Assembly: GCF_000696225.1 (NCBI RefSeq)
Contig: NZ_BAWN01000015.1
Location: 62,001-126,000 of the forward strand
Origin: Serpentinimonas barnesii
GTDB taxonomy: Bacteria; Pseudomonadota; Gammaproteobacteria; Burkholderiales; Burkholderiaceae_C
Reading direction: 5' to 3'
DNA: 64,000 bases
The notes beneath the pieces are model-generated. The model was not told where the DNA came from and ran no database searches. It saw only the letters and a list, made by a program, of their open reading frames with translations. Both the position numbers and the translations under genes were made by a program. This document shows positions 18,464 through 28,813 of the stretch, piece by piece (position 1 is the stretch's first letter; every line of letters starts with the position of its first letter).

Positions 18464-19819
18464 TCAGCCCTCGGGTGCTGACTCCTGCATGACACGGCAG
18501 ACGCGCACGCCGTCGATGCGGCGCCCGTCGAGCCGCAGCACCTCGAAGCGCCAGCCCGCCACCTGCACCGCCTCGCCCACCTCCAGCAGCTCGCCGGCGA
18601 CGGTCTGCATCAGGCCGCCCACGGTGTTGTAGCGCTCTTTGTCCTCGTCGGGCAATTCATCGATTTCCAGCCGCACCTTGAGCTCGTGCGCCGGCATCGC
18701 CCCATCGACCAGCCACGAGCCATCTGGCTGCGGCCTGGCCCAGGCGTTGAGCGGCGTCTCGGGCGAGAGCTCGCCGGTGATGGCCTCCAACAAATCCAGC
18801 GGCGTGAGCACGCCCTGCACCTCACCATACTCATCGACCACGAACACCATGCGCGTGGCGCGGGCGCGAAACTGCTCCAGCAGCTCCATGCCGCTCAGGG
18901 TTTCAGGGACAAAAATGGGGGCCTCGATCTGGCGCGACCAGTGTCCGGCCGGGTCGGGCCGATCCGCTTGATTGGCTAGCTCCCGCTGCGCCTGCGCCTG
19001 CTCCTGCGCCTGCCACGCCAGCGCCACCAACTGCGGCAAGTGGATCACGCCCAGCACCTCTTGCAACCCGCCACGGCAGACCGGGTACCACGAGTGCCCG
19101 CCCTGTTGCGCGCGCAGCAGCGCGGTGTGAACCGGGTCGGCGGCGTCTAACCACAGCACATCCGGGCGCGGCACCATGATCGAGGTCAGGGGCCGGTCGT
19201 CGAGCAAAAACACATTGCGCACCATGCGGTGCTCTTGCGCCTCGATGATGCCCGCGCCCACGCCCTCTTGCAGGCTGGCGTCGATTTCGGCCTCGGTCAC
19301 TTGCTGCACCGCCTGGTTGTCGATGCGCAGCAGCTTGAGCACCCCGAGCGTGGTGTGGGTGAGCAGCCAGACAAAGGGTTTGGTCGCCTGCGCCACCACG
19401 GTCATGGGGCGCGCCATCCAGCGCGACACCGTCTCGGGGTAGAGTTGCCCGATGCGCTTGGGCACCAGTTCGCCAAACACGATGGTGATGAAGGTGATCA
19501 CCAGCACCACAATGGCCGTGGCGCTCAGGCTGGCGCTGCCGTCCGAGAGCCCCCAACCGACCAGCACGGCGGCCAGATCGTCGCTAAAAGCCGCTTCGCC
19601 GACGATGCCGTTGAGCATGCCGATGGAGGTGATCCCCACCTGCACCGAGGACAAAAACTGGGTTGGGTTCTCCATCAGCCCGAGCGCGGTCTGAGACCCG
19701 CGGTCGCCGCTCTCGGCCATGGCCAGCAGCCGCGCCTTGCGGCTCGAAGCCAGCGCCAGCTCCGACATGGCAAAGGCGCCGTTGAGCAGCGTGAGGAACA
19801 GAATCAACAAGGCGTCCAT
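18464..19819 (-). CDS. CorC/HlyC-type membrane protein (CNNM/DUF21-CBS)
   Basis: About 451 residues from the ATG at 19819 (MDALLILFLTLLNGAFAMSE). Layout: N-terminal DUF21/CNNM transmembrane domain (about 1-180, with three to four hydrophobic segments), a pair of CBS domains (about 200-350, including VFVVDEYGEVQGVLTPLDLL), and the C-terminal CorC_HlyC domain (about 360-440, NTVGGLMQ). Such proteins are linked to Mg/Co export or magnesium homeostasis; the old name hemolysin is misleading. A GTG at 19843 is an alternative start. It is divergent from apaH with about 53 nt between the starts. Confidence 0.9.
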   Translation of the reverse strand: MDALLILFLTLLNGAFAMSELALASSRKARLLAMAESGDRGSQTALGLMENPTQFLSSVQVGITSIGMLNGIVGEAAFSDDLAAVLVGWGLSDGSASLSATAIVVLVITFITIVFGELVPKRIGQLYPETVSRWMARPMTVVAQATKPFVWLLTHTTLGVLKLLRIDNQAVQQVTEAEIDASLQEGVGAGIIEAQEHRMVRNVFLLDDRPLTSIMVPRPDVLWLDAADPVHTALLRAQQGGHSWYPVCRGGLQEVLGVIHLPQLVALAWQAQEQAQAQRELANQADRPDPAGHWSRQIEAPIFVPETLSGMELLEQFRARATRMVFVVDEYGEVQGVLTPLDLLEAITGELSPETPLNAWARPQPDGSWLVDGAMPAHELKVRLEIDELPDEDKERYNTVGGLMQTVAGELLEVGEAVQVAGWRFEVLRLDGRRIDGVRVCRVMQESAPEG

Positions 19820-19872
19820 AATCCAAAATTGTCCGTTGAGCACCCCGGCGGTGCTGTTTGTGAGTCCGCTTT

Positions 19873-20712
19873 ATGCCAAACTACCTGATCGGCGACGTGC
19901 AGGGCTGCGACGCCGCGCTGCAGCGCTTGCTGCACAAAATCGATTTTTCGCCCAGCCGCGACACACTCTACCTGCTGGGGGATTTGGTGAACCGCGGCCC
20001 GGATTCGCTGGCCGTGCTGCGCCGCCTGCGCGCCCTTGAAGGCGCGGCGCAGTGCCTGCTGGGCAACCACGACCTGCACTTGCTGGCGGTGGCACACGGG
20101 GTGCGGCCACCCAGCCGCCACGACACCTTGGGCGCCGTGCTGCAAGCCCACGACCGCGCCGACCTGCTGCACTGGCTGCGCCAGCGCCCGCTGGCCTTGC
20201 AGGTGCAGGGCTGGCTGCTGGTGCACGCCGGCGTGCTGCCGCAGTGGACGGCGGCGCAAGCACTGGCCTTGGCCAACGAGGTGTCGGCCGTGCTGGCCAG
20301 CCCCGAAGGGCCGCGGTGGCTGCAACAGATGTACGGCAACCAGCCCGAGCGCTGGAGCAATGGGTTGCAAGGGGCCGAGCGCTGGCGCGTGATCGTCAAT
20401 GCGCTCACCCGGCTGCGCTTTTGCACCCCCGAGGGCCGCATGGAGTTTGCCAGCAAAGACGGCTCCGCCGCCCCCCCGGCCGGCTACCTGCCGTGGTTCG
20501 AGGTGCCGGGTCGCCAGACGGCGGGCACCTCCATCGCCTTTGGTCATTGGTCCACCTTGGGGCTGTTGCAACGGCCAGATTTGCTGGCGCTCGACACCGG
20601 CTGCGTCTGGGGCGGCTGCCTGAGCGCGGCCCGGCTGCCTGCTGACGCGTCGGGGCTGGCAGCGCAGCTCATTGCCGTCGAGTGCCCGCAGGAGCAAAAA
20701 CCGGGGCGTTGA
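19873..20712 (+). CDS. apaH: Symmetrical bis(5'-nucleosyl)-tetraphosphatase
   Basis: A 279-residue ApaH that hydrolyses Ap4A to two ADP and can also remove Np4 caps from RNA. It has the calcineurin-type metallophosphatase motifs: GDVQGC (about 7-12), GDLVNRGPDS (about 36-45) and LGNHDLHLL (about 62-70), followed by a VHAGVLPQW segment. Length fits the family. It reads alone on the plus strand, and the downstream gene is convergent. Confidence 0.96.
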   Translation: MPNYLIGDVQGCDAALQRLLHKIDFSPSRDTLYLLGDLVNRGPDSLAVLRRLRALEGAAQCLLGNHDLHLLAVAHGVRPPSRHDTLGAVLQAHDRADLLHWLRQRPLALQVQGWLLVHAGVLPQWTAAQALALANEVSAVLASPEGPRWLQQMYGNQPERWSNGLQGAERWRVIVNALTRLRFCTPEGRMEFASKDGSAAPPAGYLPWFEVPGRQTAGTSIAFGHWSTLGLLQRPDLLALDTGCVWGGCLSAARLPADASGLAAQLIAVECPQEQKPGR

Positions 20713-20719
20713 AAGCCCC
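20695..20719 (-). terminator. Probable terminator downstream of the RNA helicase gene
   Basis: On the minus strand GGGGC (20719-20715) and GCCCC (20707-20703) form a 5-bp GC stem with a 7-nt loop, followed by GGTTTTTG. It lies about 80 nt past the helicase stop and inside the 3' end of apaH. Confidence 0.4.
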
Positions 20720-20795
20720 CTGAGCGATGAGTCGGGCGCACGACGCCCGACAGCTTGGCCGCGAGCATTGCGCCAGACGCTAAAAACCTGGCGGC

Positions 20796-22280
<1,485 letters not shown>

Positions 22281-22314
22281 CTAAGGCGGATTGTCGCACC
22301 ACATCGTGACAAAG

Positions 22315-22349
22315 CAAAAAATCGAAAGCGGGCGTGTTGTTGCACGCCC
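22315..22349 (-). terminator. Terminator downstream of the desaturase gene
   Basis: GGGCGTG (22330-22336) and CACGCCC (22343-22349) form a perfect 7-bp stem with a 6-nt loop. On the minus strand it is followed nine bases later by TTTTTT (22321-22316). It sits between the desaturase stop and the helicase start. Confidence 0.5.
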
Positions 22350-22382
22350 ACAAAGCCAGCCAAATGTGGCTTGGGCGGCAAC

Positions 22383-23537
22383 TCAAGCAGCTGCGTAAGA
22401 CGGCGCCTGGGCGCTGGTTGGGCGGCCTTGGAAATCGGTCCAGCAGCGCTGGGTGAAGTCGTAGAGCTTGCACTTGCGCGCGGTATCAAAGTACCAGCGC
22501 CAACTGAACTGCTGGATGATGATGCGCCCGGGCAGCATGTCTTCGAGTTTCTGTTGCGCTTCCTTGAGCTTGTACAGCGGCACGCTCATGTCCACGTGGT
22601 GCGCGGTGTGCTCCATGATGTGGTGCACCAGCGCCCCGATGCGGTAAGGGAACTGCAGGTGCACCGTGGTCGAGACGAAGGGCGCCGCCTTGGCCCACAG
22701 GTGCTTGTCGTCGTGCCACTGCACACTGGTGTGGGTGTGGTGCACGTAGACCACGAAGCCAATCATGGCGTTCCAGAACAAAAACGGCAGCACAAAGCCC
22801 ATGACGATCAGCAGCCAAATCGGCTGCCCGGTGGCCACGGCCGCCCACACCAAGCCCGCGTTCCAGAGCAGCGCCACTGCCGAGACGAACACCCCGTCCC
22901 AGACGAACTCCGAGCGCTGCGTGCCCATATAGGTTTTGCGCGGGAAGAACATGCGCAGCCACCACATTTCGATCAGGTAGTACAGCGCCGGACCCCAGCC
23001 ACTGCGGTAGATGCGCTCCAAGGCGCGGCGGCCGGGCGAGAGGGCCTCGAACTCGGCCTTGCTCAGGGGGGCCCAGACGAAATCCACCCCCTTGAGGTTG
23101 GTGTAGCCGTGGTGCACCACGTTGTGGCCCACTTCCCACAGGCTGTAGGGCGTGAGGGAGGGGATCATGGCGATGCGCCCCAGCACCCGGTTCAGACCCC
23201 GGTGCGGGGTGTAGCTCTGGTGGCAGGCGTCGTGCCCGATGATGAACAAGCGCCCGATCACAAAACCCGCCGCCAACGCACACAGCAGCTTGGCCCACCA
23301 GGCTTGCAGCAAGATGGTGCCGGCGATCAGGGCGGCAAAAATGGCCCAATCGAGCACCAGCAGCGCCACCGCAACGGCGGTGCGTCGCTCGGCCAGCGGC
23401 GTGATCCAGCCGCGAATGACCTTGCGGTGCGGCAGCGGCGCCCCGACGGGGACAGGGCGCTCGGAGGCAGCAGCGGCTGCACCGGCGGTAGCTTGGAGCG
23501 GCTGCGCGCCGCTGAGGGGATCTGGTGAAGTGTGCAT
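22383..23537 (-). CDS. Membrane fatty acid desaturase
   Basis: A 384-residue membrane desaturase with the three His boxes of the di-iron family: HDACH (102-106), HNVVHH (138-143) and HTAHH (310-314). Hydrophobic segments at about 52-80 and 84-100, and again at about 214-265, fit a four-helix membrane topology. It introduces a double bond into acyl chains of membrane lipids, using reduced electron carrier and O2. Position (delta-9 or delta-12) cannot be read with certainty. An inverted repeat containing CCTAGG lies in its upstream region. Confidence 0.94.
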   Translation of the reverse strand: MHTSPDPLSGAQPLQATAGAAAAASERPVPVGAPLPHRKVIRGWITPLAERRTAVAVALLVLDWAIFAALIAGTILLQAWWAKLLCALAAGFVIGRLFIIGHDACHQSYTPHRGLNRVLGRIAMIPSLTPYSLWEVGHNVVHHGYTNLKGVDFVWAPLSKAEFEALSPGRRALERIYRSGWGPALYYLIEMWWLRMFFPRKTYMGTQRSEFVWDGVFVSAVALLWNAGLVWAAVATGQPIWLLIVMGFVLPFLFWNAMIGFVVYVHHTHTSVQWHDDKHLWAKAAPFVSTTVHLQFPYRIGALVHHIMEHTAHHVDMSVPLYKLKEAQQKLEDMLPGRIIIQQFSWRWYFDTARKCKLYDFTQRCWTDFQGRPTSAQAPSYAAA

Positions 23538-23586
23538 CGATGAACGCAGGGGTTAAAAACGCCCGATCGGACGGCGCGTGGGACTC

Positions 23587-23615
23587 GCCTAGGCAACTAC
23601 CGACTAGACCTAGGC
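23587..23615. promoter_or_regulatory. Inverted repeat upstream of the desaturase gene
   Basis: GCCTAGG (23587-23593) and CCTAGGC (23609-23615) are perfect 7-bp arms separated by 15 nt. They lie 50-78 nt upstream of the desaturase ATG and 146 nt upstream of rpsT. An operator is possible but no regulator family is recognised. Confidence 0.35.
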
Positions 23616-23707
23616 ATTTTATTGCGTTCTAACCTACAGCAACTTGACAGGCCGCAAAGACATCAAAACGCTCCTGTCCTACTCTACACGACAATCGGCT
23701 TCCTGGC

Positions 23708-23713
23708 TATAAT
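23708..23713 (+). promoter_or_regulatory. -10 element of the rpsT promoter
   Basis: A perfect TATAAT lies about 48 nt before the rpsT ATG. No convincing -35 is seen at the normal distance, so this is a candidate only; ribosomal-protein promoters often have weak -35 elements. Confidence 0.5.
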
Positions 23714-23760
23714 CTTGGGTTTTGCTGGCAACATCCACAAACAACTTAAGGAATTCACAC

Positions 23761-24063
23761 ATGGCCACCAAGCCCAAGAAAAAGAACCCGCGCTTGGCGT
23801 CTGGGCGCAAACGCGCACGTCAAGACGTCAAGCTCAACGCCGCCAACACCTCGCTGCGTTCCCAATACCGCACCGCCGTCAAGAAGGTCGAAAAGGCCGT
23901 TTTGGCTGGCGACAAAACCCAAGCCTCTGCGCTCTTTGCCCAGATGCAAGGCGTGGTGGACTCGATTGCCGACAAGGGCATTTTCCACAAAAACAAGGCC
24001 GCTCGCGACAAGAGCCGCCTGTCGGCCAAGGTCAAAGCCCTAGCCAGCACCGCAGCGGCCTGA
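23761..24063 (+). CDS. rpsT: 30S ribosomal protein S20
   Basis: A 100-residue protein with the S20 pattern: Lys-rich N-terminus ([20 protein letters not shown]), then [19 protein letters not shown] and the C-terminal [13 protein letters not shown]. It binds 16S rRNA in the small subunit. The ATG at 23761 is used; an open frame of 13 more codons upstream is not S20-like. Its AT-poor neighbours and own promoter suggest it is monocistronic, with an intrinsic terminator about 100 nt downstream. Confidence 0.99.
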   Translation: MATKPKKKNPRLASGRKRARQDVKLNAANTSLRSQYRTAVKKVEKAVLAGDKTQASALFAQMQGVVDSIADKGIFHKNKAARDKSRLSAKVKALASTAAA

Positions 24064-24163
24064 GCCAAACTCAGACCGACCGCCCAGGCTTGGGGGCCGC
24101 TAGTCCCCCTGCACAGCCTGCCGTTTGAACCGGGTGCGCTGCCAGCAAATCCCGCTCGATCGC

Positions 24164-24203
24164 AAAAAACCGCCACCGGCCCCGTGCCTGCTGGCGGTTT
24201 TTT
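24164..24203 (+). terminator. Rho-independent terminator after rpsT
   Basis: AAAAAACCGCCA (24164-24175) pairs with TGGCGGTTTTTT (24192-24203), leaving a 16-nt loop. The stem is flanked by A and T runs on either side, so it can work in both directions. It serves rpsT on the plus strand and may also stop readthrough from the DUF3579 gene on the minus strand. Confidence 0.85.
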
Positions 24204-24267
24204 CTTGGGCTGTGCTCAGGCCTGCGCTTGGAGCGCGTCGGGCTCTGGCGGGGCGGTGGATAGCCCG

Positions 24268-24612
24268 CTATGGGGCGGGTGCGCTGGGTGCTGTTTGATC
24301 AGCGGCAGCGTCGGGCAGCAGGCAGGCCTCGACCACTTGCAAATCGTTGTCGCGCGCAAAACCGAGCACGAAATCCCACGCCATCGGGTCGTAGTCGCGC
24401 AAAGCGGTGTTCAGCACCACACACTTGACGCCATTGATGACCTTGGGTATGCACCAGGGCGAGTACCCCAAGTGCGCACCCGGCACCCGCCCCGCCGGGT
24501 GAAAAGGGCTCATCACGCCAGACAGCCGCTCGGCCCAGTCGCTCGGACGAAAAGGCTTGCCGTTGCGGGTCAGGCCCTGGATAAAGACTTCATTGGCGCT
24601 CGGAGAGACCAT
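24268..24612 (-). CDS. DUF3579 domain protein
   Basis: A 114-residue protein starting MVSPSANEVFIQGLTRNG. It has the DUF3579 pattern PSDWAERLSGVMS, GYSPWCIPKVI, VKCVVLNTALRD and FARDNDLQVVEA. DUF3579 proteins are small betaproteobacterial proteins of unknown function that often neighbour argD, as here, where it is divergent from argD. A GTG at 24642 is a possible alternative start, but the 24612 ATG gives a more usual N-terminus. Confidence 0.88.
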   Translation of the reverse strand: MVSPSANEVFIQGLTRNGKPFRPSDWAERLSGVMSPFHPAGRVPGAHLGYSPWCIPKVINGVKCVVLNTALRDYDPMAWDFVLGFARDNDLQVVEACLLPDAAADQTAPSAPAP

Positions 24613-24683
24613 GGGGGTACTGGCCCAAAAAGGATGGCGCACCAGCCGCCGCCGAGGATCGCTCGCCGCACAGGGTGCACCGG

Positions 24684-24713
24684 TTGAGACCGATGGGTAA
24701 TGCGAAGTATTCT
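24684..24713 (+). promoter_or_regulatory. Candidate promoter for argD
   Basis: TTGAGA (24684-24689), an 18-nt spacer, then TATTCT (24708-24713), in an unusually AT-rich patch between the divergent DUF3579 and argD genes. The same patch includes CTTATATAAG. Both elements have mismatches, so confidence is moderate. Confidence 0.4.
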
Positions 24714-24870
24714 ATCTTATATAAGACTTGGTGGTTGCGGACGCCCGCTGCTCGCGCAGCAGCGCCTACAATGAACCCCGCTGCGCCCGGCCGGCTTGGC
24801 TGCGCGCCTGCTCCGCCCTTGTGGGCGCCCCCTTTTTTCAGCAACCCTTTTTTCGTCCAGGACCCGATCC

Positions 24871-26082
24871 ATGCTCCCAGCCGCCCCGGTTCAACCGCAC
24901 GTCATGAACACCTATGGCCGGGTGCCGATTGAGCTCTCCCACGGCCAGGGCTGCCGGGTTTGGGATGTGCACGGCAAGGCCTATTTGGACGCGCTGGGCG
25001 GCATCGCCGTCAACACGCTCGGGCACGCGCACCCCAAGCTGGTGCCGGCGCTGCAAGCGCAGATCGGCCGCCTGATGCACATCAGCAACTACTACTACCA
25101 CGCCGCCGCAGAAGAGCTGGCGCAGATGCTGGTGCAGCGCTCGGGCCTGAGCAATGTGTTTTTCTGCTCCAGCGGGCTGGAGGCCAACGAGGCTGCGCTC
25201 AAGCTGGCGCGCAAGTTTGGCCACGACAAGGGCATCGCCCGGCCCGAGATTGTGGTCTATGAAAAGGCCTTTCACGGCCGCTCGATTGCCACCCTGAGCG
25301 CGACCGGCAACCCCAAGGTGCAGGCCGGTTTCGGGCCGCTGCTGGAGGGCTTCATTCGGGTGCCGCTCAACGACGTCGAGGCGATCCGCCGCGCCACCGT
25401 GGGCAACCCCAACGTGGTGGCGGTGTTCCTGGAGGCCATCCAAGGCGAAGGCGGCGTCAACCCGGCCAGCGCCGAGTACCTCCAGCAGGTGCGCGCCCTG
25501 TGCGACGCCCACGACTGGCTGCTGATGATCGACGAGGTGCAGTGCGGCATGGGGCGCACCGGCAAGTGGTTTGCACACCAGTGGGCCGGCATCTTGCCCG
25601 ATGTGATGCCGCTGGCCAAGGGCCTGGGCTCGGGGGTGCCGATCGGGGCCGTGGTGGCGGGCCCCAAGGCGGCGCAGTTGTTCCAGCCCGGCAACCACGG
25701 CAGCACCTTTGGCGGCAACCCGCTGGCGCTGCGGGCGGGCATCGAAACCATCCGCATCATGGAAGAAGACGGGCTGCTGGAGCACGCCGCCCGGGTGGGC
25801 TTTCAGTTGCAAACGCTGTTGAGCACGCAGTTGATGCGCGTGCCCGGCGTGCGCGAGGTGCGCGGCAAGGGGCTGATGATCGGCATCGAGCTCGACCGCC
25901 CCTGCGCCGCGCTGGTGAACCGCTGCGCCGAGGCCGGGCTGCTGATCAGCGTCACCGCCGACCGCGTGATCCGCTTGGTGCCACCGCTGATTTTGAGCGG
26001 GGCCGAGGCCGACGAGATCGCTGCCCTGCTGGTGCCGCAGATCAAGGCCTTTCTGGCCGAAACAGCGGCGGCTGCGGCCTAA
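24871..26082 (+). CDS. argD: Acetylornithine transaminase
   Basis: A 403-residue class-III PLP aminotransferase of the ArgD type, converting N-acetylglutamate semialdehyde to N-acetylornithine (and often succinyl-DAP in lysine synthesis). Signatures: NTYGRVPI near 13-20, the FCSSGLEANEAALKLAR segment near 98-114, DEVQCGMGRTGK (221-232), and PLP Lys250 in MPLAKGLGSG. Start at the ATG at 24871 with AGGA upstream; the frame extends further but with an Arg/Pro-rich non-homologous stretch. It precedes argF by 59 nt, forming an arginine pair. Confidence 0.97.
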   Translation: MLPAAPVQPHVMNTYGRVPIELSHGQGCRVWDVHGKAYLDALGGIAVNTLGHAHPKLVPALQAQIGRLMHISNYYYHAAAEELAQMLVQRSGLSNVFFCSSGLEANEAALKLARKFGHDKGIARPEIVVYEKAFHGRSIATLSATGNPKVQAGFGPLLEGFIRVPLNDVEAIRRATVGNPNVVAVFLEAIQGEGGVNPASAEYLQQVRALCDAHDWLLMIDEVQCGMGRTGKWFAHQWAGILPDVMPLAKGLGSGVPIGAVVAGPKAAQLFQPGNHGSTFGGNPLALRAGIETIRIMEEDGLLEHAARVGFQLQTLLSTQLMRVPGVREVRGKGLMIGIELDRPCAALVNRCAEAGLLISVTADRVIRLVPPLILSGAEADEIAALLVPQIKAFLAETAAAAA

Positions 26083-26141
26083 AACCGCGCCCTGCACCGC
26101 CCTGCCTTGCACCCCCCTTCACGCCCTTGGAACCCGCGCCC

Positions 26142-27104
26142 ATGAACCCCGCCGCCCCGCCGCTCAAGCACTACCTGCAATTCAAGGATTTCACGGCCGC
26201 CGAGTACGCCTACCTGTTCGAGCGCACCTGGCTGATCAAGCGCAAGTTCAAAACCTACCAAAAGCACCACAGCCTGTGCGACCGCACGCTGGCCATGATT
26301 TTCGAGAAAGCCAGCACGCGCACCCGGGTCAGCTTCGAGGCCGGCATGTACCAGATGGGCGGCAGCGTGGTGCACCTGACCACCGGCGACAGCCAGCTCG
26401 GGCGCGCCGAACCCATCGAAGACAGCGCGCGCGTGATCAGCCGCATGACCGATCTGGTGATGATCCGCACCTACGAGCACAGCAAGATCGAGCGCTTTGC
26501 GGCGCATTCGCGGGTACCAGTGATCAACGGCCTGACGAACGAATACCACCCCTGCCAGATTTTGGCCGACCTGTTTACCTGGCTCGAACACCGGGCCGCC
26601 CGCGCCGATGGCGGCATCGACGTCGGCGCGCTGCGCGGCATTCGCGTGGCCTGGGTGGGCGACGGCAACAACATGGCCAACACCTGGGTGCAGGCGGCGC
26701 AGGTGCTGGGCTTCAAGGTGCATGTGAGCACGCCCAGCGGCTACGCCATCCGGCCCGAGGTGGCCGGTGTGAGCGCCGACGACGCCTGCTGGCAGGCCTT
26801 AGCCGACCCGCTGCAAGCCTGCGCCGGAGCCGATCTGGTGACCACCGACGTCTGGACCAGCATGGGCTTCGAGGCCGAAAACGAGGCCCGTCGGCAGGCC
26901 TTCGCCGCCTGGTGCGTAACCCCGGCGCTGATGGCGCAAGCCCACCCCGAGGCGCTGTTCATGCACTGCCTGCCCGCGCACCGGGGCGAGGAAGTGGCGG
27001 CCGAGGTGATCGATGGGCCGCAGAGCGTGGTCTGGGACGAGGCCGAAAACCGCATGCACGTGCAAAAAGCCCTGATGGAATACCTGCTGCTGGGGCGGCT
27101 GTAA
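26142..27104 (+). CDS. argF: Ornithine carbamoyltransferase
   Basis: A 320-residue ornithine carbamoyltransferase making citrulline from ornithine and carbamoyl phosphate. Motifs: STRTR (58-62), the carbamoyl phosphate loop, HPCQILADLFT (about 136-146), DVWTSMG (236-242), and HCLPAHRG (275-282). Length is within the usual 300-340. It follows argD and precedes a flavoprotein gene by 13 nt. Confidence 0.97.
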   Translation: MNPAAPPLKHYLQFKDFTAAEYAYLFERTWLIKRKFKTYQKHHSLCDRTLAMIFEKASTRTRVSFEAGMYQMGGSVVHLTTGDSQLGRAEPIEDSARVISRMTDLVMIRTYEHSKIERFAAHSRVPVINGLTNEYHPCQILADLFTWLEHRAARADGGIDVGALRGIRVAWVGDGNNMANTWVQAAQVLGFKVHVSTPSGYAIRPEVAGVSADDACWQALADPLQACAGADLVTTDVWTSMGFEAENEARRQAFAAWCVTPALMAQAHPEALFMHCLPAHRGEEVAAEVIDGPQSVVWDEAENRMHVQKALMEYLLLGRL

Positions 27105-27117
27105 GCCCCATGCCTGC

Positions 27118-28368
27118 ATGAGCCTTGTTTTCGATGTGGCCATCGTCGGCGCGGGCGCGGCCGGCTTGTTTTGCGCCGGCATCGCGGGCCAGCGCGGGCT
27201 GCGCGTGCTGCTGCTCGATCACGCGCCCAAGGTGGCCGAGAAAATCCGCATCTCCGGCGGCGGGCGCTGCAATTTCACCAACCGCGACCTCGACCCGCGC
27301 CAGCCGCAGCGCCATTTTCTTAGCGACAACCCGGCCTTTTGCCGCTCGGCGCTGGCGCGCTACACCCCGGCCGATTTCATCGCGCTGCTGCAACGCCACG
27401 GCGTGGCGTGGCAAGAAAAACACAAAGGCCAGTTGTTTTGCACCCGCTCGGCGCAGGACCTGATCGACCTGCTGCTGCGCGAATGCGCCGCCGGTGGCGT
27501 GACGCACTGGCAGCCTTGCCGCGTGCTGCACGTGGCGTATAGCGACCACAGCGCCCATGCCGAGGGGGTCGCCGCCCTGCCCTACACCCTGCAAACCGAG
27601 CGCGGCAGCGTGACTTGCCGCTCGCTGGTGGTGGCCACTGGCGGCTTGCCGGTGCCCAAAATCGGGGCCAGTGACTGGGGCTTGCGGCTGGCGCAGCGCT
27701 TTGGTTTGGCCTTGGTAGAGCCCCGGCCAGCGCTGGTGCCGCTCACATTCGAGGCCGCGGGCTGGGCCCCCTATGCCCACTTGGCCGGGCTGGCGCTGCC
27801 GGTGCGCGTGGCCACAGGCAGCAAAAAGCAGGCCATGGCTTTCGACGAAGACCTGCTCTTTACCCACCGCGGCCTGAGCGGCCCGGCGGGGCTGCAAATA
27901 TCGAGCTACTGGAACCCCGGCCAGCCCTTGCGCATCGACCTGCACCCCCAGGCCCGGCTCGACGCCGCGCTGCAAACGGCCAAGGCGGCGGGCGGGCGCA
28001 AGCTGCTGCCCAAGGCATTGGCGCAGCACCTGCCGCAGCGCCTGTGCGACACCTGGACGCAGCACCGGCCCGACTGGCAACGCCCCTTGAGCGATTGCAG
28101 CGACAAGGCGCTGGCGCAACTGGCCGAGAGCCTGCACCACTGGACCCCCAGCCCCAGCGGCGACGAAGGCTGGGCCAAGGCTGAAGTGATGCGCGGCGGC
28201 GTGGATACGCGCCAGCTTTCCTCACAAAGCCTGGAGTCCAGCCAGCCGGGCTTGTATTTCATCGGCGAAGTGGTGGACGTGACCGGCTGGCTTGGCGGCT
28301 ACAACTTCCAGTGGGCTTGGGCCAGCGCGCACGCCTGTGCACTGGCTTTGCCTTGCGGCCCACGCTGA
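27118..28368 (+). CDS. HI0933-like FAD-dependent oxidoreductase
   Basis: A 416-residue flavoprotein with an N-terminal Rossmann motif IVGAGAAGLFCA (about 10-21) and SGGGRCNFTN (about 45-54), the hallmark of the HI0933/YhiN family. The C-terminal end has the GYNFQWAWASAHACA FAD-binding helix. The natural substrate is unknown. It starts 13 nt after argF, so it is likely co-transcribed with the arginine genes. Confidence 0.92.
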   Translation: MSLVFDVAIVGAGAAGLFCAGIAGQRGLRVLLLDHAPKVAEKIRISGGGRCNFTNRDLDPRQPQRHFLSDNPAFCRSALARYTPADFIALLQRHGVAWQEKHKGQLFCTRSAQDLIDLLLRECAAGGVTHWQPCRVLHVAYSDHSAHAEGVAALPYTLQTERGSVTCRSLVVATGGLPVPKIGASDWGLRLAQRFGLALVEPRPALVPLTFEAAGWAPYAHLAGLALPVRVATGSKKQAMAFDEDLLFTHRGLSGPAGLQISSYWNPGQPLRIDLHPQARLDAALQTAKAAGGRKLLPKALAQHLPQRLCDTWTQHRPDWQRPLSDCSDKALAQLAESLHHWTPSPSGDEGWAKAEVMRGGVDTRQLSSQSLESSQPGLYFIGEVVDVTGWLGGYNFQWAWASAHACALALPCGPR

Positions 28369-28474
28369 CACGGGCGTAGGGGAAACCAGGCGTGGGCAGC
28401 GCTCGCAAAGGCCTTGGGCGATAATCGGGCCCGTTTCCCATCCACGGCCCCATTCCTTTGCACCGGCAACCCCC

Positions 28475-28801
28475 ATGACTGACACCCAACAACGCATCGA
28501 CAGCTTGGTCAAATCGCACGACGTCGTGCTGTTCATGAAAGGCACCGCTTCCTTCCCCATGTGCGGATTTTCGGGTCGGGCCATGCAAATCCTGAAAGCC
28601 TGCGGCGTCGAGTCCAGCGCCGTCAAGGCCGTCAACGTGCTCGACGACCCAGCCATCCGCCAAGGCATCAAAGACTACAGCAACTGGCCCACCATCCCGC
28701 AACTGTATGTGCGCGGCGAGTTCATCGGCGGCTCCGACATCATGATGGAGATGTACGAGTCGGGCGAACTGCAGCAGGTGCTGTCCGCCTCCAAGGTCTG
28801 A
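28475..28801 (+). CDS. grxD: Monothiol glutaredoxin, Grx4 family
   Basis: A 108-residue CGFS-type glutaredoxin. The active site CGFS is at 30-33 after MKGTASFPM, followed by the WPTIPQLYVRGEFIGGSDI segment. These proteins bind and deliver [2Fe-2S] clusters rather than reduce disulphides. It has 106 nt of upstream space containing a possible GATAAT -10, so it may have its own promoter. Confidence 0.97.
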   Translation: MTDTQQRIDSLVKSHDVVLFMKGTASFPMCGFSGRAMQILKACGVESSAVKAVNVLDDPAIRQGIKDYSNWPTIPQLYVRGEFIGGSDIMMEMYESGELQQVLSASKV

Positions 28802-28813
28802 TTTCGGCGCCCT

